Source: Craterostigma plantagineum (Eukaryota; Streptophyta; Magnoliopsida; Lamiales; Linderniaceae). From it: a stretch of DNA of 64,000 bases. Made by a program: the position numbers and the translations under genes. The DNA is taken from NCBI GenBank assembly GCA_027422505.1, contig JAPQWV010000355.1, forward strand, positions 372,001-436,000, in the 5' to 3' direction. The notes beneath the pieces are model-generated. The model was not told the origin of the DNA and did no database searches. It saw nothing but the letters and a program-made list of their open reading frames with translations. Shown in pieces: positions 20,589 through 31,427 of this stretch (positions within the stretch are counted from its first letter, which is position 1; the number at the start of each line of letters is the position of its first letter).

Positions 20589-22908
20589 TGTGGCGACCCT
20601 ACTTTCCTATGTACGATTAGTGGCGGATTTTCGCAACGTAAGCCGCGGAAGGCCCGTCTAATTAAACCTTTTTCTAAAAGATATTATAATACAACAAAAT
20701 ATTATTTTACATAACAGTATCTCTACAATGGGCCGAAGCCCCCAAAATGTCAAAAGGTCAAAAGCCCTATCGCCGCTCCATAGGTCTTCATCCATGTACC
20801 GCCCCGCCCTCAAAAGTCCTTGGAGCACCGCCACCAGCCGCCTCAGTCTTGACGCATGTCAGCGTCAGACTCGGTACCTACAACACATAAAAGACTGAGC
20901 TATTGCCTAGTAGGTGAATATGCAATGCATCGTTCGCTCATCCCCAATCCCAATTCTCACAACATGATATAATGCACGCTCGTTCCCGCATTTCTATCGT
21001 ATCTCAATATCAGGGTCCTAGGCTGGACTCGGCACCTCGCACGCAATAAAATAAAATATATCATCTGGTCGCTAACGCCAGACTAGCGGTGCCCACGTCG
21101 ATAGTGCGCTGATCGATCACGTCAACGTCCTCCTATCAGGTCGCCCCTTCCGCTACATAACTCATCTGACGGTTTGCACCTCGGGTCGCTCACGCCCGAG
21201 TAGACAGATCGCTCACGTCTGTCTCCCGTCAGGTGCCCTGCGAGTCCAACCTCAACTCCGCTACGAGTCTGACTGCGACAATCGGCACACTCTACCCCGC
21301 TCAATCGACACCTTAAGGTGTCACCACCAACGTGGTCATTACCCCTCACAATGTCGTGCGATGCTAGGCATATACGTGATAACACATAAAAACATGATGC
21401 CACATAAAACTAAAACATACGTAAAACACGTAAATCATCGAATCACATAATCACATAGTAGCAGGTAAGCTGAATGATTCACCTACATGTCCTCCTGATA
21501 CAATTAGTCACGAAACCTGGTAATTTCCTACGCTTCGATCCTCTGAGTATTGAAAATATTATCATGTCAATATATTTGTTAAGTCAGATAAGGCTAAAAA
21601 TATAAAAAACCCTAAACCCTAAATTCCTAAAAATGCTAAAAGTGTAATAAATATTCAAAACTCTGGAATAGATGATATCGAACAGTTTTAATTTAAGTAC
21701 CGAAAATTTCCTTGTAAATGTCGAGAACATTGATGTCGAGATTAAGGTTGTCGAAAATCTTACAAATGTCGAGAACTATTATATCTCGAGATCTTGCAAA
21801 TGTCGAGATCTTACTATGATCGAAAATTATCTCGAAATCCTTTATATGATACATGTCGAAATCTTTGTATGAAGCATCTTGAAATCTTTCTAGTTATCAT
21901 ATTATTATATCTCGAAATCTACCTATGTTACATCTCGAAACCTTTTTGTAAAGCATCTCGGAATCTTCCTATTTTACATATCGAAATCTTTCCATTGTAC
22001 CTCTCGAATTTTTTTTCATTGTACATCTTGAAATCTACTTAGGAGAAGGGGCGAAAACCTTTAATATCAAATTTCAAGTGCCGAGATCTTAATTAACAAT
22101 TGTCGAGATCATGGTTTGTAAACTCCAAATTCTTATGAGAACTTAATACTTCAGACATTATCGAGACTTTATTGGGGGATTTTATAAAGACACCAAAAAC
22201 GTTATTGGTTGCTGTACTACTTATGAGAGAAAACCCTAATTATAACAGCAAGCTAACCTACCCTTATATTAATCTTGGAAGATTGCCCTTGTAATAACAG
22301 TTGTATATGAAACTTTTGGAACTCAAGCTCTTAGTTAGATCTAGCATGTCCGAAACTCCTTCATAATTAGCATCTAATCACGCAAGTTTGTGAAAATATG
22401 TAACTATATATTCGACATAGAAGATCATAGCATAGAAGAAGAATCGTCACCTCCTATACTTCGAGCTCTTTGAATTTAATTAAGGCTTGAGCTTAGCTAG
22501 AATCTCCTTCTCTTCCCTAGTTCTTTCTGTTGGCCTTCTCTTAGTTTCACGTTCATTTTCTCTTGATATGTATGCATTTTAGATAGACTTTAATGTTTTG
22601 AAAATGATGCATGATTAGACATTTTGTAGATGACCTTTTGTTTGCCTTGAGCTTAAGTAAGTTCATTCCTAATGGATTTAAATTCATTTGGGCATCTAAA
22701 TTTCGAATTTAAGGTGTAGCCCAACTAATTTATCTTAATTGTATAAATTATATTTAAATTCTCTAATCCATTTTTTGGGAATATTTTCGGGACTATTGAA
22801 ATTTATATTGTTATTTCGCAACTTAATTTTCTTATCAAACATCCTACTTTACACAGTCCCATAATTGCTTACCGCAAAATCCCGTATTTACATTTTACGG
22901 GTATTACA
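20589..22908 (-). repeat. Element C 3' LTR
   Basis: 2320 bp. It contains a short telomere-like run (CCCTAAACCCTAAA near 21610), a dense array of TCTCGAAATCTT units at 21690-22040, and the TG...CA ends. It differs from the right LTR by substitutions and indels, including one extra array unit at about 21837-21860. Confidence 0.9.
21690..22040. repeat. TCTCGAAATCTT short tandem units in LTR of C
   Basis: Roughly a dozen units of about 24-28 bp, each with TCTCGAAATCTT or TGTCGAGATCTT followed by a variable AT-rich filler. The corresponding array in the other LTR is at about 28618-28925. Confidence 0.75.
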
Positions 22909-22941
22909 TTCTCCCCCCTTAAAAGAATTCCGTCCCCAAAA

Positions 22942-23498
22942 TTATACCGACTTGAATAACTCGGGATAACGAACTCTCATATCATCCTTACGCTCCCAAG
23001 TGGCTTCCTCAATTGACTGATTCCGCCACAATACCTTAACTAACGGAATAGTCTTACTCCGTAATCGTTTCGATTCGTACATCAAAATATCTACAGGCTT
23101 CTCTTCGTAACTCAAGTCAGGCTTGAGTTGTTGATAAAGAAGCTCGTTCTGAATAACGTGGCCGGGTCCGCGACGTACTTTCGTAATGTCGATACGTGAA
23201 CTACGTCGTGAACTTGCGTTAGGGAAGCTGGCAACTCTAATTGATACGCGACTTCGCCCACTCGTTTGATGATTCTGAACGGGCCTATATATCTGGGGCT
23301 TAGCTTGCCCTTTCGTCTGAAGCGCTTTACTCCTTTCATTGGAGAGATCTTTAGAAATACTTGATCGTCTTCTGCAAACTCCAAAGGTCGTCGTCGATGA
23401 TCTGCATAACTCTTCCGTCGACTCTGGGCAGTTCGCATCCTTTCCCGAATTTTCATGACCACTTTCGTCATTTCACGGATCATATCAGGTCCTAGCAC
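22942..23498 (-). pseudogene. Integrase C-terminus and chromodomain (element C)
   Basis: The end of C's polyprotein. KSYADHRRRPLEF, VFLKISPMKGVKRF and KLSPRYIGPFRI form the integrase C-terminal domain. HVSTLRKYVADP follows, and a frame change near 23112 leads to KTIPLVKVLWRNQSIEEATW, the chromodomain-like tail, with a stop at 22942. In chromoviruses this tail is thought to direct integration to marked chromatin. The region just upstream has lost sequence relative to element F, and its joint carries a stop at 23499. Confidence 0.75.
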
Positions 23499-25019
23499 CT
23501 ATTTCGTCCCAATGGGCTGGAGATCGGCACTTGTGTCCGTATAGGCCATTCCAATTGTGGCGTGAAAGCTATTATTGTAAGAAAATTCGATCAGTGGCAG
23601 ATATTTGCTCCAATTTCCCTTGAAGTCTAACACACAGGCTCGCAACATATCCTCAATGGTTTGGATCGTTCGTTCAGACTGCCCGTCGGTCTGAGGATGA
23701 TATGCAGTACTGAACGAGAGCTTAGTTCCAATCGCTTTCTGTAAGCTCTGCCAAAAGTTGGATTGAAATCTCGAATCTCGATTCGAGACGATAGAGATTG
23801 GAATTCCATGGAGTCTAACAATTTCTTGAATATACAGTTCCGCATACCGTTCCATGGAAAAAGTAGAGCTGACATGGATAAAATGAGCTGATTTGGTTAG
23901 GCGATCGACAATCACCAAAATAGCATCGTGGTCTTTCGTTGTCTTGGGCAAACTAACGACGAAGTCCATCGTGATATGGTCCCATTTCCATTCAGGAATC
24001 GGTAAAGGCTGCAGAGTTCCAGCTGGTCGCTGGTGTTCAGCTTTGATAAGTTGGCATGTCATACATCTACTTACGAACGTGGCGATATCCTTCTTCATTC
24101 CCGGCCACCAATACGTGATTCGCAAGTCTTGGTACATCTTGGTCGAGCTCGGGTGCACTGAGTACATTGTAGCATGTGCTTCTGTCATTATTGTTCGTCG
24201 TAATTCCTCATCGTTGGGTACGTACAGCCGATTCTTGTATACAAAGGTTCCATCATTTCGCGTCTCGTAGTCTTCGGGTAGTGCATCTTTCACCTTTAGG
24301 TAAAATTCATCCTCTTCTTGTGCTTTCCTGATTCTTTCTAGCAACATAGGCTGAAGGGTAAGTGTTGCTAGCTTCGCTTCGACTTCACCTAAATCGACTA
24401 TTTCCACTCCCATTCTGTGCAATTCCGTACTCATCGCCTTTCGACTGAGCGCGTCTGCGACTACGTTCGCTTTACCCGGATGATAATTGATAACGCAGTC
24501 GTAGTTTTTTACGAGCTCCAGCCACCGTTGTTGTTGCATGTTTAACTCCTTCTGGGTGAAGAAGTACTTCAAGCTCTTGTGGTCTGTGAAGATCTCACAC
24601 TTTTCTCCGTAAAGGTAATGTCTCCAGATCTTTAAAGTGAAGACTACTACTGCTAATTCTCGGTCATGAGTCGGGTAATTCTTCTCGTATTCCATCAGTT
24701 GTCGGGAGGCGTAAGCAATTACTTTACCGTTCTGCATCAATACGCATCCCAGTCCGTTCTTTGAGGCATCACTGTAGACCGAGAATCCTCCAGTTCCCGA
24801 GGGTATAGTTAGAACAGGGGCTGTAGTAAGTCGTTTCTTTAGTTCCTTAAAGCTCTGTTCACATGCATCTGTCCACTTGAAGGGTACATTCTTTCTAGTC
24901 AAGTTTGTCAGAGTCGAGGCAATGTTAGAGAAGTCAGCTATGAACTTAAGGTAATATCCTGCAAGTCCTAGGAAACTTTGGATTTCGGTCGGAGTAGTCG
25001 GTCGTGGCAAATTGTTCAC
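23499..25019 (-). CDS. Gypsy RNase H and integrase core (element C)
   Basis: An uninterrupted frame of 506 codons: the RT connection ([13 protein letters not shown]) and RNase H ([43 protein letters not shown]). Then the integrase zinc finger ([11 protein letters not shown] with [11 protein letters not shown]) and the integrase core. The catalytic acids are in [17 protein letters not shown] and GQSERTIQ. The second motif is SNRD rather than the usual SDRD, but the catalytic Asp is kept. The frame ends prematurely after [10 protein letters not shown], where a deletion shifts it. RNase H and integrase active sites therefore look intact although the upstream RT is broken. Confidence 0.8.
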   Translation of the reverse strand: MNNLPRPTTPTEIQSFLGLAGYYLKFIADFSNIASTLTNLTRKNVPFKWTDACEQSFKELKKRLTTAPVLTIPSGTGGFSVYSDASKNGLGCVLMQNGKVIAYASRQLMEYEKNYPTHDRELAVVVFTLKIWRHYLYGEKCEIFTDHKSLKYFFTQKELNMQQQRWLELVKNYDCVINYHPGKANVVADALSRKAMSTELHRMGVEIVDLGEVEAKLATLTLQPMLLERIRKAQEEDEFYLKVKDALPEDYETRNDGTFVYKNRLYVPNDEELRRTIMTEAHATMYSVHPSSTKMYQDLRITYWWPGMKKDIATFVSRCMTCQLIKAEHQRPAGTLQPLPIPEWKWDHITMDFVVSLPKTTKDHDAILVIVDRLTKSAHFIHVSSTFSMERYAELYIQEIVRLHGIPISIVSNRDSRFQSNFWQSLQKAIGTKLSFSTAYHPQTDGQSERTIQTIEDMLRACVLDFKGNWSKYLPLIEFSYNNSFHATIGMAYTDTSADLQPIGTK

Positions 25020-25146
25020 GGCCTCTACTTACTCGGGTCCACAGAGATTCCATTCCCAGAAATTACGTGTCCCAAAAAAGCTACCTGCGCGATTCAAAAT
25101 TCTCATTTCTTGAATTTGGCGTAGAGCTATTTCTCTCGCAGGATTC

Positions 25147-25905
25147 CTAAGACGATTCGTAAATGGTTCTTGTGTTCTTCCTTTGTCTTACAAAACGGTC
25201 GAGATAGTCTTTAAAGACTCGGTTCATAAGATCCATGAATGCAGCAGGGGCATTTGTCAGTCCGAAGGGCATGACCAAAAATTCGTAATGGCCGTACCTC
25301 GTACTGAACGCTGTTTTAGGAACATCTGTCTCCCTGATCTTTAACTGATGGTATCCCGAACGGAGATCGATTTTCGAGAATACCGTAGCACCCTGTAGTT
25401 GATCAAACAGATCGTCGATCCTGGGCAAGGGATATTTCTTCTTGATGGTAATCTTGTTCAGTTCTCTATAGCCGATACATAGTTGCATCGACCCATCCTT
25501 CTTCCGTACAAATAGGACTGGTGCTCCCCACGGTGAAAAACTGGGTTGGATAAACCCTTTTTGCAGTAAAACCTCCAGTTGTTCCATCAACTCCTTCAGT
25601 TCATTGGGCGCTAGGCGATATGGAGCTTTAGAGATTGGTGCAAACCCCGGCATCAGGTCTATTGTGAATTGTATTTCTCGATCAGGGGGTAACCCCGGGA
25701 GCTCATCGGGAAATACATCAGCATATTCGTTGACTATTGGCACGTGTTTCAGTTCTCGCTGAGGCCATTCATCCGCCTTCACTGCGTATACAAGAAAAGA
25801 CTCACAACTGGACCTCAAAAGTCGTTGAGTCTTTAGAGCAGAAATTCGTGGAATACAGTTCGGACTTGCCTTACCCGAAAAAGTGAACACCTCTTCTTCG
25901 GGCAA
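25147..25905 (-). pseudogene. Gypsy reverse transcriptase with catalytic box deleted (element C)
   Basis: The N-terminal RT is well preserved: [61 protein letters not shown] and [16 protein letters not shown]. After DYLDRFV the frame changes at once. The nucleotides that follow encode [18 protein letters not shown] in another frame. Compared with element F (61850-61920) about 34 bp are missing, exactly the stretch encoding the FIDD catalytic motif. The RT of this copy is therefore inactive, independent of other lesions. More stops follow at 25020-25146. Confidence 0.85.
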
Positions 25906-26099
25906 TTGGAATTTTACGACCTTCTTATTACAATCTATGATGGCCCCATATCTTGAGAGTCAATCCATCACAAAGATGACGTCATAGTCGTTCATTGGGA
26001 TCATTATTAGGTCGACGCTCAGATCTCTACCCTCAATGTTCACGGAACATTTCTTTTAGCACCTGGTTAGTGCGCGTCGGATCACCGTGCGGCAAAGCA

Positions 26100-26345
26100 A
26101 CTACATAATTGCATTCAGATAATAGGAGATATTCCCACCTTTTCCACATACTTAGCCGACACAAACGATTGTGTGGCTCCAGAGTCAATCAATACAGATG
26201 TCGGCACGTCGTAGGTAGTCAACGTACCCGTTACTACTGAAGGGTTCGCTTCGGCCTCCTCAAAGTAAAAACTCGCGAGGGAACCGGTGGAGGTCGAATT
26301 GGCGGTTGAGCCGGGTTCCGTACTAGGGGTAAATTCTCCACACAA
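26100..26345 (-). pseudogene. Retropepsin-like protease (element C)
   Basis: The active-site motif VLIDSGATQSFVS is intact, preceded by a Ser/Thr-rich linker, and the piece ends before 26115. Further protease sequence (a GMDWL-like region near 25945) is in a broken frame. Element F has lost the catalytic Asp at the equivalent position. Confidence 0.7.
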
Positions 26346-27334
26346 GCTCTAGCAAAATGACCGATCTTTCCGCATCGGAAGCACTGCGGAATCTATCTCG
26401 CTCCGCAGCAGGACCCAAAATGGTAACATCCGCATTGTCGACATTGAGATGCAACATTTGAGGGTCTGTTCGGAATATTAAATGGCCCATGGTCTGACAT
26501 TGGCCTCCAATTCTGTTGGCCCAATTGATTCACACGATAGCTTGGCGCCTTTCCAAAGAACTAGCATTTCTGATTTCCTCCTCCTTGCAGCCCTTCTGCT
26601 CTTCGCTTTGCGTGCTGCGACTTTGTAACTCTACTCTGTGCCTGCTCAGCTAGGATTGCTCATTTAGCGATAGGAGCGTACGTTTTCCCTTCGGTATCGT
26701 ACATACTCACGCTTCGAAAGATCTCGGGTTTGAGACCTTCCAGGAAAAGTTCGATCTTCAGCTCGTCAGTGGCCACGATATGTGCCGCAAACCTAGACAG
26801 TTGCTCAAATTTACGGATATAATCAGCCACCGACATTCCTCCTTGTTTAAGGTTGATGAATTCATTCAGCTTCTGCGCTCTATCCGGCGCGGTAAAGTAC
26901 TTTCCCCGGAAGCGTGTTTTGAACCTTTCCCAGGTCATCGTAGTGGAATCTTCGAGCACCTGAATGGTGTCCCACTAGTAGCCCGCATTCCCGCGTAGCA
27001 TGAAGGTAGAACAAGTCACCTTCTCAGTGTCCGATATATGGCTAACATGGAACATGTTCTCGATGGTTCGAAGCCAATCCTCCGCATAGGTAGGATCAGC
27101 GGCCTCCTCGAAGGCAGGGGGATTTAACCGTCGGAACCTTTCCCCAGCCGCTTCTACACGTTCTAGGCCCGGGGATGAGTGACGCTCTGAGGAACTTTGA
27201 CGGTGAATGAGGTCGATAATCTGAGCGGTCCTCATTAGGTGGGGACTCAGACCCCTCCCTACAACTAGTTTCACCAAGCTCTCTACGTGTTCTCGGCATT
27301 CGTAACTATTTCTACAATTATTCACATAAGGCAT
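26346..27334 (-). pseudogene. Tekay-type gag (element C)
   Basis: The Gag core shows FRRLNPPAFEEAADPTYAED and WLRTIENMFHV (26975-27334), then WERFKTRFRGKYFTAPDRAQ and GGMSVADYIRKFEQLSRFA (26660-26959). The nucleocapsid zinc knuckle CFRCGKIGHFARAC is at about 26345-26395. Stops fall near 26970 and 26660, and an AT-rich stretch without a single frame separates core and knuckle. Confidence 0.75.
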
Positions 27335-27458
27335 ATATCATATAACACATAATCACGTAATCAAGTATTGAACGTACAGGCTAGGCTGGTTCTCCAGGCT
27401 TTTGAGCGGCAGTACATGCACAGTCTTCAGAATCTAGAGCCGAAGCTCTGATACCACC

Positions 27459-29805
27459 TGTGGCGACCCTACTTTTCTATGTACGATTAGTGGTGGATTT
27501 CCGCAACGTAAGCCGCGGAAGGCCCGTCTAATTAAAGCTTTTTCTAAAAGATATTATAATACAACAAAATATTATTTTATAGTATCTGTACAATGGGCCG
27601 AAGCCCCCAAAATGTCAAAAGTTCAAAAGCCCCATCGTCGCTCCACAGGTCTTCATCCATTTACCGCCCCGCCCTCAAAATTCGGTGGAGCACCGCCACC
27701 AGCCGCCTCAGTCCTGACACGTGTCAGCGTCAGACTCGGTACCTACAACACGTAAAAGACTGAGCTATTGCGCAGTAGGTGAATATGCAACGCATCGTGC
27801 ACTCATTCCCAATCCCAATTCTCACAACATGATGTAATGCACGCTCGTTTCCGCATTGCTATCGTATCTCAATCTCAGAGGGCCTAGGCTTGACTCGGCA
27901 TCTCGCGTGAAATAAAATAACATATATCATCTGGCCGCTAACGCCAGACTAGCGGTGCCCATGCCGATGGTGCGCTGATCGATCACGTCAACGTCCTCCT
28001 ATCAGGTCGCCCCTTCCGAAACTCATCCGACGGTTTGCACCTCGGGTCGCTCACGCCCGAGTAGACAGATCGATCATGTCTGTCTCCCGTCAGGTGCCCC
28101 GCGAGTCCAACCTCAACTCCGCTACGAGTCTGACTGCCACAATCGGCACACTCTACCCCGCTCAATTGACACCTTAAGGTGTCACCACCAACGTGGTCAT
28201 TACTCCTCACAATGTCGTGTGATGCCAGGCATATACGTGATAACACATAAAAACGTGATGCCACATAGAATTAAAACATACGTAAAACACGTAAATCATC
28301 GAATCACATAATCACATAGTAGCAGGTAAGCATTTACGTGTCGTTGATGAATGATTCACCTACATGTCCTCCTGATAAAATTAGTCACGAAATCTGGTAA
28401 ATTTCCTACGCTTCGATCCTCTGAGTATTGAAAATATTATCATGTCAATATATTTGTTAAGTCCATAAGGCTAAAATTCTCGAACCCTAATTATCAAAAC
28501 ACTAAAAATATCAAAAACCCTAAACCCTAAAATTCCTAAAAATGCTAAAAATTTAATAAATATTCAAAACTCTGGAATAGATGATATCGAACAGTTTAAT
28601 TTAAGTACCGAAAATTTCCTTGTAAATGTCGAGAACATTGATGTCGAGATTAAGGTTGTCGAAACCTTACAAATGTCGAGAACTATTATATCTCGAGATC
28701 TTATAAATGTCGAGATCTTACTATGATCGAAAATTATCTCGAAATCTTTGTATGAAGCATCTCGAAATCTTTCTAGTTATTATATTATTATATCTCGAAA
28801 TCTACCTATGTTACATCTCGAAACCTTTCTGTAAAGCATCTCGAAATCTTCCTGTTTTACATATCGAAATCTTTCCATTGTACCTGTTGAATTTTTTTTT
28901 CATTGTACATCTTGAAATCTACTTATGAGAAGGGGCGAAAACCTTTATAATCATATCGAAATTTCAAGTGCCGAGATCTTAATTATCAATTGTTGAGATC
29001 ATGGTTTGCAAACTCCAAATTCTTATGAGAACTTAATACTTCAGACATTACCGAAACTTTATTGGGGGATTTTATTAAAACACCAAAAATGTTATTGGTT
29101 GCTGTACTACTTATGAGAGAAAACCCTAATTATAACACCAAGCTAACCTACCCTTATATTAATCTTGGAAGATTGCCCTTGTAATAACAGTTGTATATGA
29201 AATTTTCGGAACTCAAGCTCTTAGTTTGATCTAGCATGTTCGAAATTCCTTCATAATTAGCATCTAATCACGCAAGTTTGTGAAAATATGTAACTATATA
29301 TTCGACATAGAAGATCATAGCATAGAAGAAAAATCGTCACCTCCTATACTTCGAGCTCTTTGAATTTAATTAAGGCTTGAGCTTAGCTAGAATCTCCTTC
29401 TCTTCCCTAGTTCTTTCTGTTGGCCTTCTCATAGTTTCACGTTCATTTTCTCATTTTCTCTTGATATGTATGCATTTTAGATAGACTTTAATGTTTTGAA
29501 AATGATGCATGATTAGACATTTTGCAGATGACCTTTTCTTTCCCTTGAGCTTAAGTAAGTTCATTCCTAATGGATTTCAACTCATTTGGGCCTCTAAGTT
29601 TCGAATTTAAGGTGTAGCCCAACTAATTTATCTTAATTGTATAAATTATATTTAAATTCACTACTCCATTTTTTTTTTTTGGAAATTTTCGGGTGAAATT
29701 TATATTGTTATTTCGCAACTTAATTTTCTTATCAAACATCCTACTTTACAAAGTCCCATAATTGTTTACAGCAAAATCCCGTATTTACATTTTACGGGTA
29801 TTACA
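27459..29805 (-). repeat. Element C 5' LTR
   Basis: 2347 bp, adjacent to the primer-binding site. It has about 40 bp near 28470-28515 that the left LTR lacks. It lacks one 24-bp TCGAAATC unit that the left LTR has. Confidence 0.9.
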
Positions 29806-29810
29806 CCATG

Positions 29811-30764
29811 GCTTTCTGCTTCTTTATCTTTTTGTCACCATTTTCCATCGGGCAGTTTGAGGCGAAGTGGTCTGGCTTGTTGCACTTCATGCATTTCTGC
29901 ATATTGTTCCCGGATAACGATATTCCCTTGTTCCTGGGTTGGAACTTGGAGTTTCCTTAGAACTTTCTTCTCAGCCGGGACTTTTCAAATTTTCTGGTCT
30001 GCATGGCGATCTGCTCCAGTAGGTCTTCCTCAGTTTCTTCTTTGCCCTCAGAATCGTTGTCTTGTTCAGTGTTGAAGGCGATGTTTGGTTGATTTCGGAC
30101 TGGTGGTTTCTCTTTGATGGAGATCTGAGTCATCTCATAGGTGGTCAGGGATCCAATCAGTTCTATGATGGAAAGTTTGTCCAAGTCCTTCGCTTTGTAG
30201 ATGACAGTTACTTTGGGATTACATTCTCTTGGAAGAGATCTCAGTATTTTGCGCACTTTCTCACTATCTAGTATTTTCTTTCCCAACGAGAACATTTGAT
30301 TGATGATGTTGATGAATTTCGTGTACATGTGGCTTATAGTCTCGTTGTCCTCCATTTTGAACAGCTCGTATTAGTGGGTTAGGAGGGCTATTCTTTCTTG
30401 TACAACTCGAGTGGTTCCCTCATGTGTGACTTGAAGCGTGTCCCACATATCTTAGCAGATTCGCATGAACTCACACGATTGTATTCTTCTCTAGTAAGGG
30501 CGCAGGCGATCATGTTCTTTACTTGGCATTCAAGGAGATTCCTCGCTTGTCTATCGCATCGTAGTCAGAACCTTTCTTTGGAGTTCCATCCTCCTTCTTA
30601 GGAGTGTAAGGTCCAGTCGTGATGATATCCCACAGATCATAGTCAGTAGCAATCAGGAGTTCATTCATTCGGTTTTTCAATATGGCGTAGTTGGTTCCAT
30701 CGAATAGTGGTGGCCTGGAATGGGATCGTCCCTCTGCAAAAACATCAAAACTCAAAGAAGCCAT
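29811..30764 (-). pseudogene. Copia gag (element B)
   Basis: Gag starts at the ATG at 30764 with RPPLFDGTNYAILKNRMNE and LWDIITTGPYTP, the typical copia gag N-terminus. It continues, after a frame change near 30520, with MEDNETISHMYTKFINIINQ and KILRSLPRECNPKVTVI (29957-30355). It ends with a zinc knuckle, CMKCNKPDHFASNC, near 29850-29890. Element C is inserted just downstream, behind CCATG. The piece at 20224-20583 continues the same protein. Confidence 0.8.
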
Positions 30765-30808
30765 TAGATCTTTAACTCAGGCTTGTTAGGCCGTCGTTTG
30801 TTAACCCT

Positions 30809-30819
30809 CTCTGATACCA
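30809..30819 (-). other. Primer-binding site of element B
   Basis: The minus strand reads TGGTATCAGAG, complementary to initiator tRNA-Met. It lies 2 bp from the start of the 5' LTR at 30822. Confidence 0.8.
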
Positions 30820-30821
30820 AA

Positions 30822-31422
30822 TGAAGATATAAATGTGCCTAAGAGGGGTGGTGAATTAGGCTTATAAAAATTTTATGCTTCTTCTTTTCACCAATCCTAA
30901 GTGTAGTGACTCAGATATGTCTACCGATGCTTGTGACGAGTATGCCTGATATATCCTAGTTATGTCGGATGTGTCTCAGGTCTGTCTCACAGTGATAAGA
31001 AAATAACTGAAAAGTAAATGCGAGACAGGATTTTTATAGAAGTTATATCCCCAACTGGGTCCTTGGGGTTTGCTCCCCAAGAGTTTAACCAATCAATATA
31101 ATGCACCGTAGCTGGATAACAAACTGATTGATTAACCCCAATACACAACCGAAACAAGTCGAACACTAGACACACTAGGTTACCCCACGCCGAGTTTCGT
31201 TCCTCAGAATTTCCTGATCCCGACAGACACAGTTCGCTACCGAAGGGCCCCCAGAACTCGTCCTTCCCTTCACGTGTGCGTATACGTCGACCTTGCCTCC
31301 TTGGTCTCACGTCCGAAGACAGAATATATGGTGGGAGGTAGGAATAACAGGATGAATCACTCGTGCAGTGATGGAATCGCAAGTTAAAGCTTAGAATGGC
31401 AGAAAGCTATCTCGAGTTGAGG
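30822..31422 (-). repeat. Element B 5' LTR, part inside element E's left flank
   Basis: Starts TGAAGATATAAATGTG beside the primer site and contains AAGAGGGGTGGTGAATTAGG, a stretch common near the end of Sirevirus LTRs. It is interrupted by E after the CTCAG target at 31423-31427 and resumes at 41863. Confidence 0.75.
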
Positions 31423-31427
31423 CTCAG

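Larger units (their letters stand above)
20589..29805 (-). mobile_element. Element C: Tekay/Del-type chromovirus inserted in element B gag
   Basis: A complete insertion of 9217 bp with LTRs 20589-22908 and 27459-29805. These begin TGTGGCGACCCTAC and end GGGTATTACA on the plus strand. The target duplication CCATG lies at 20584-20588 and 29806-29810. The initiator-Met tRNA primer site (TGGTATCAGAGC, minus strand, 27445-27456) abuts the right LTR, and the polypurine tract AAGGGGGGAG (22911-22920) abuts the left LTR. Gene order is gag, protease, RT, RNase H, integrase, chromodomain. Long LTRs and the C-terminal chromodomain put it in the Tekay/Del chromoviruses. Many substitutions separate the LTRs, so it is older than D. 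Its RT has lost the catalytic box. Confidence 0.92.

Noticed and set aside
21605..21626. CCCTAAACCCTAAA telomere-like run (also near 28516 in the other LTR)
   Set aside because: Only about two repeats, located inside both LTRs of C and thus part of the element, not a telomere or fusion site.
21690..22040. Regularly spaced short repeats considered as a CRISPR array
   Set aside because: Eukaryotic LTR context, degenerate units, AT-rich filler instead of unique spacers, and the block is duplicated in both LTRs.
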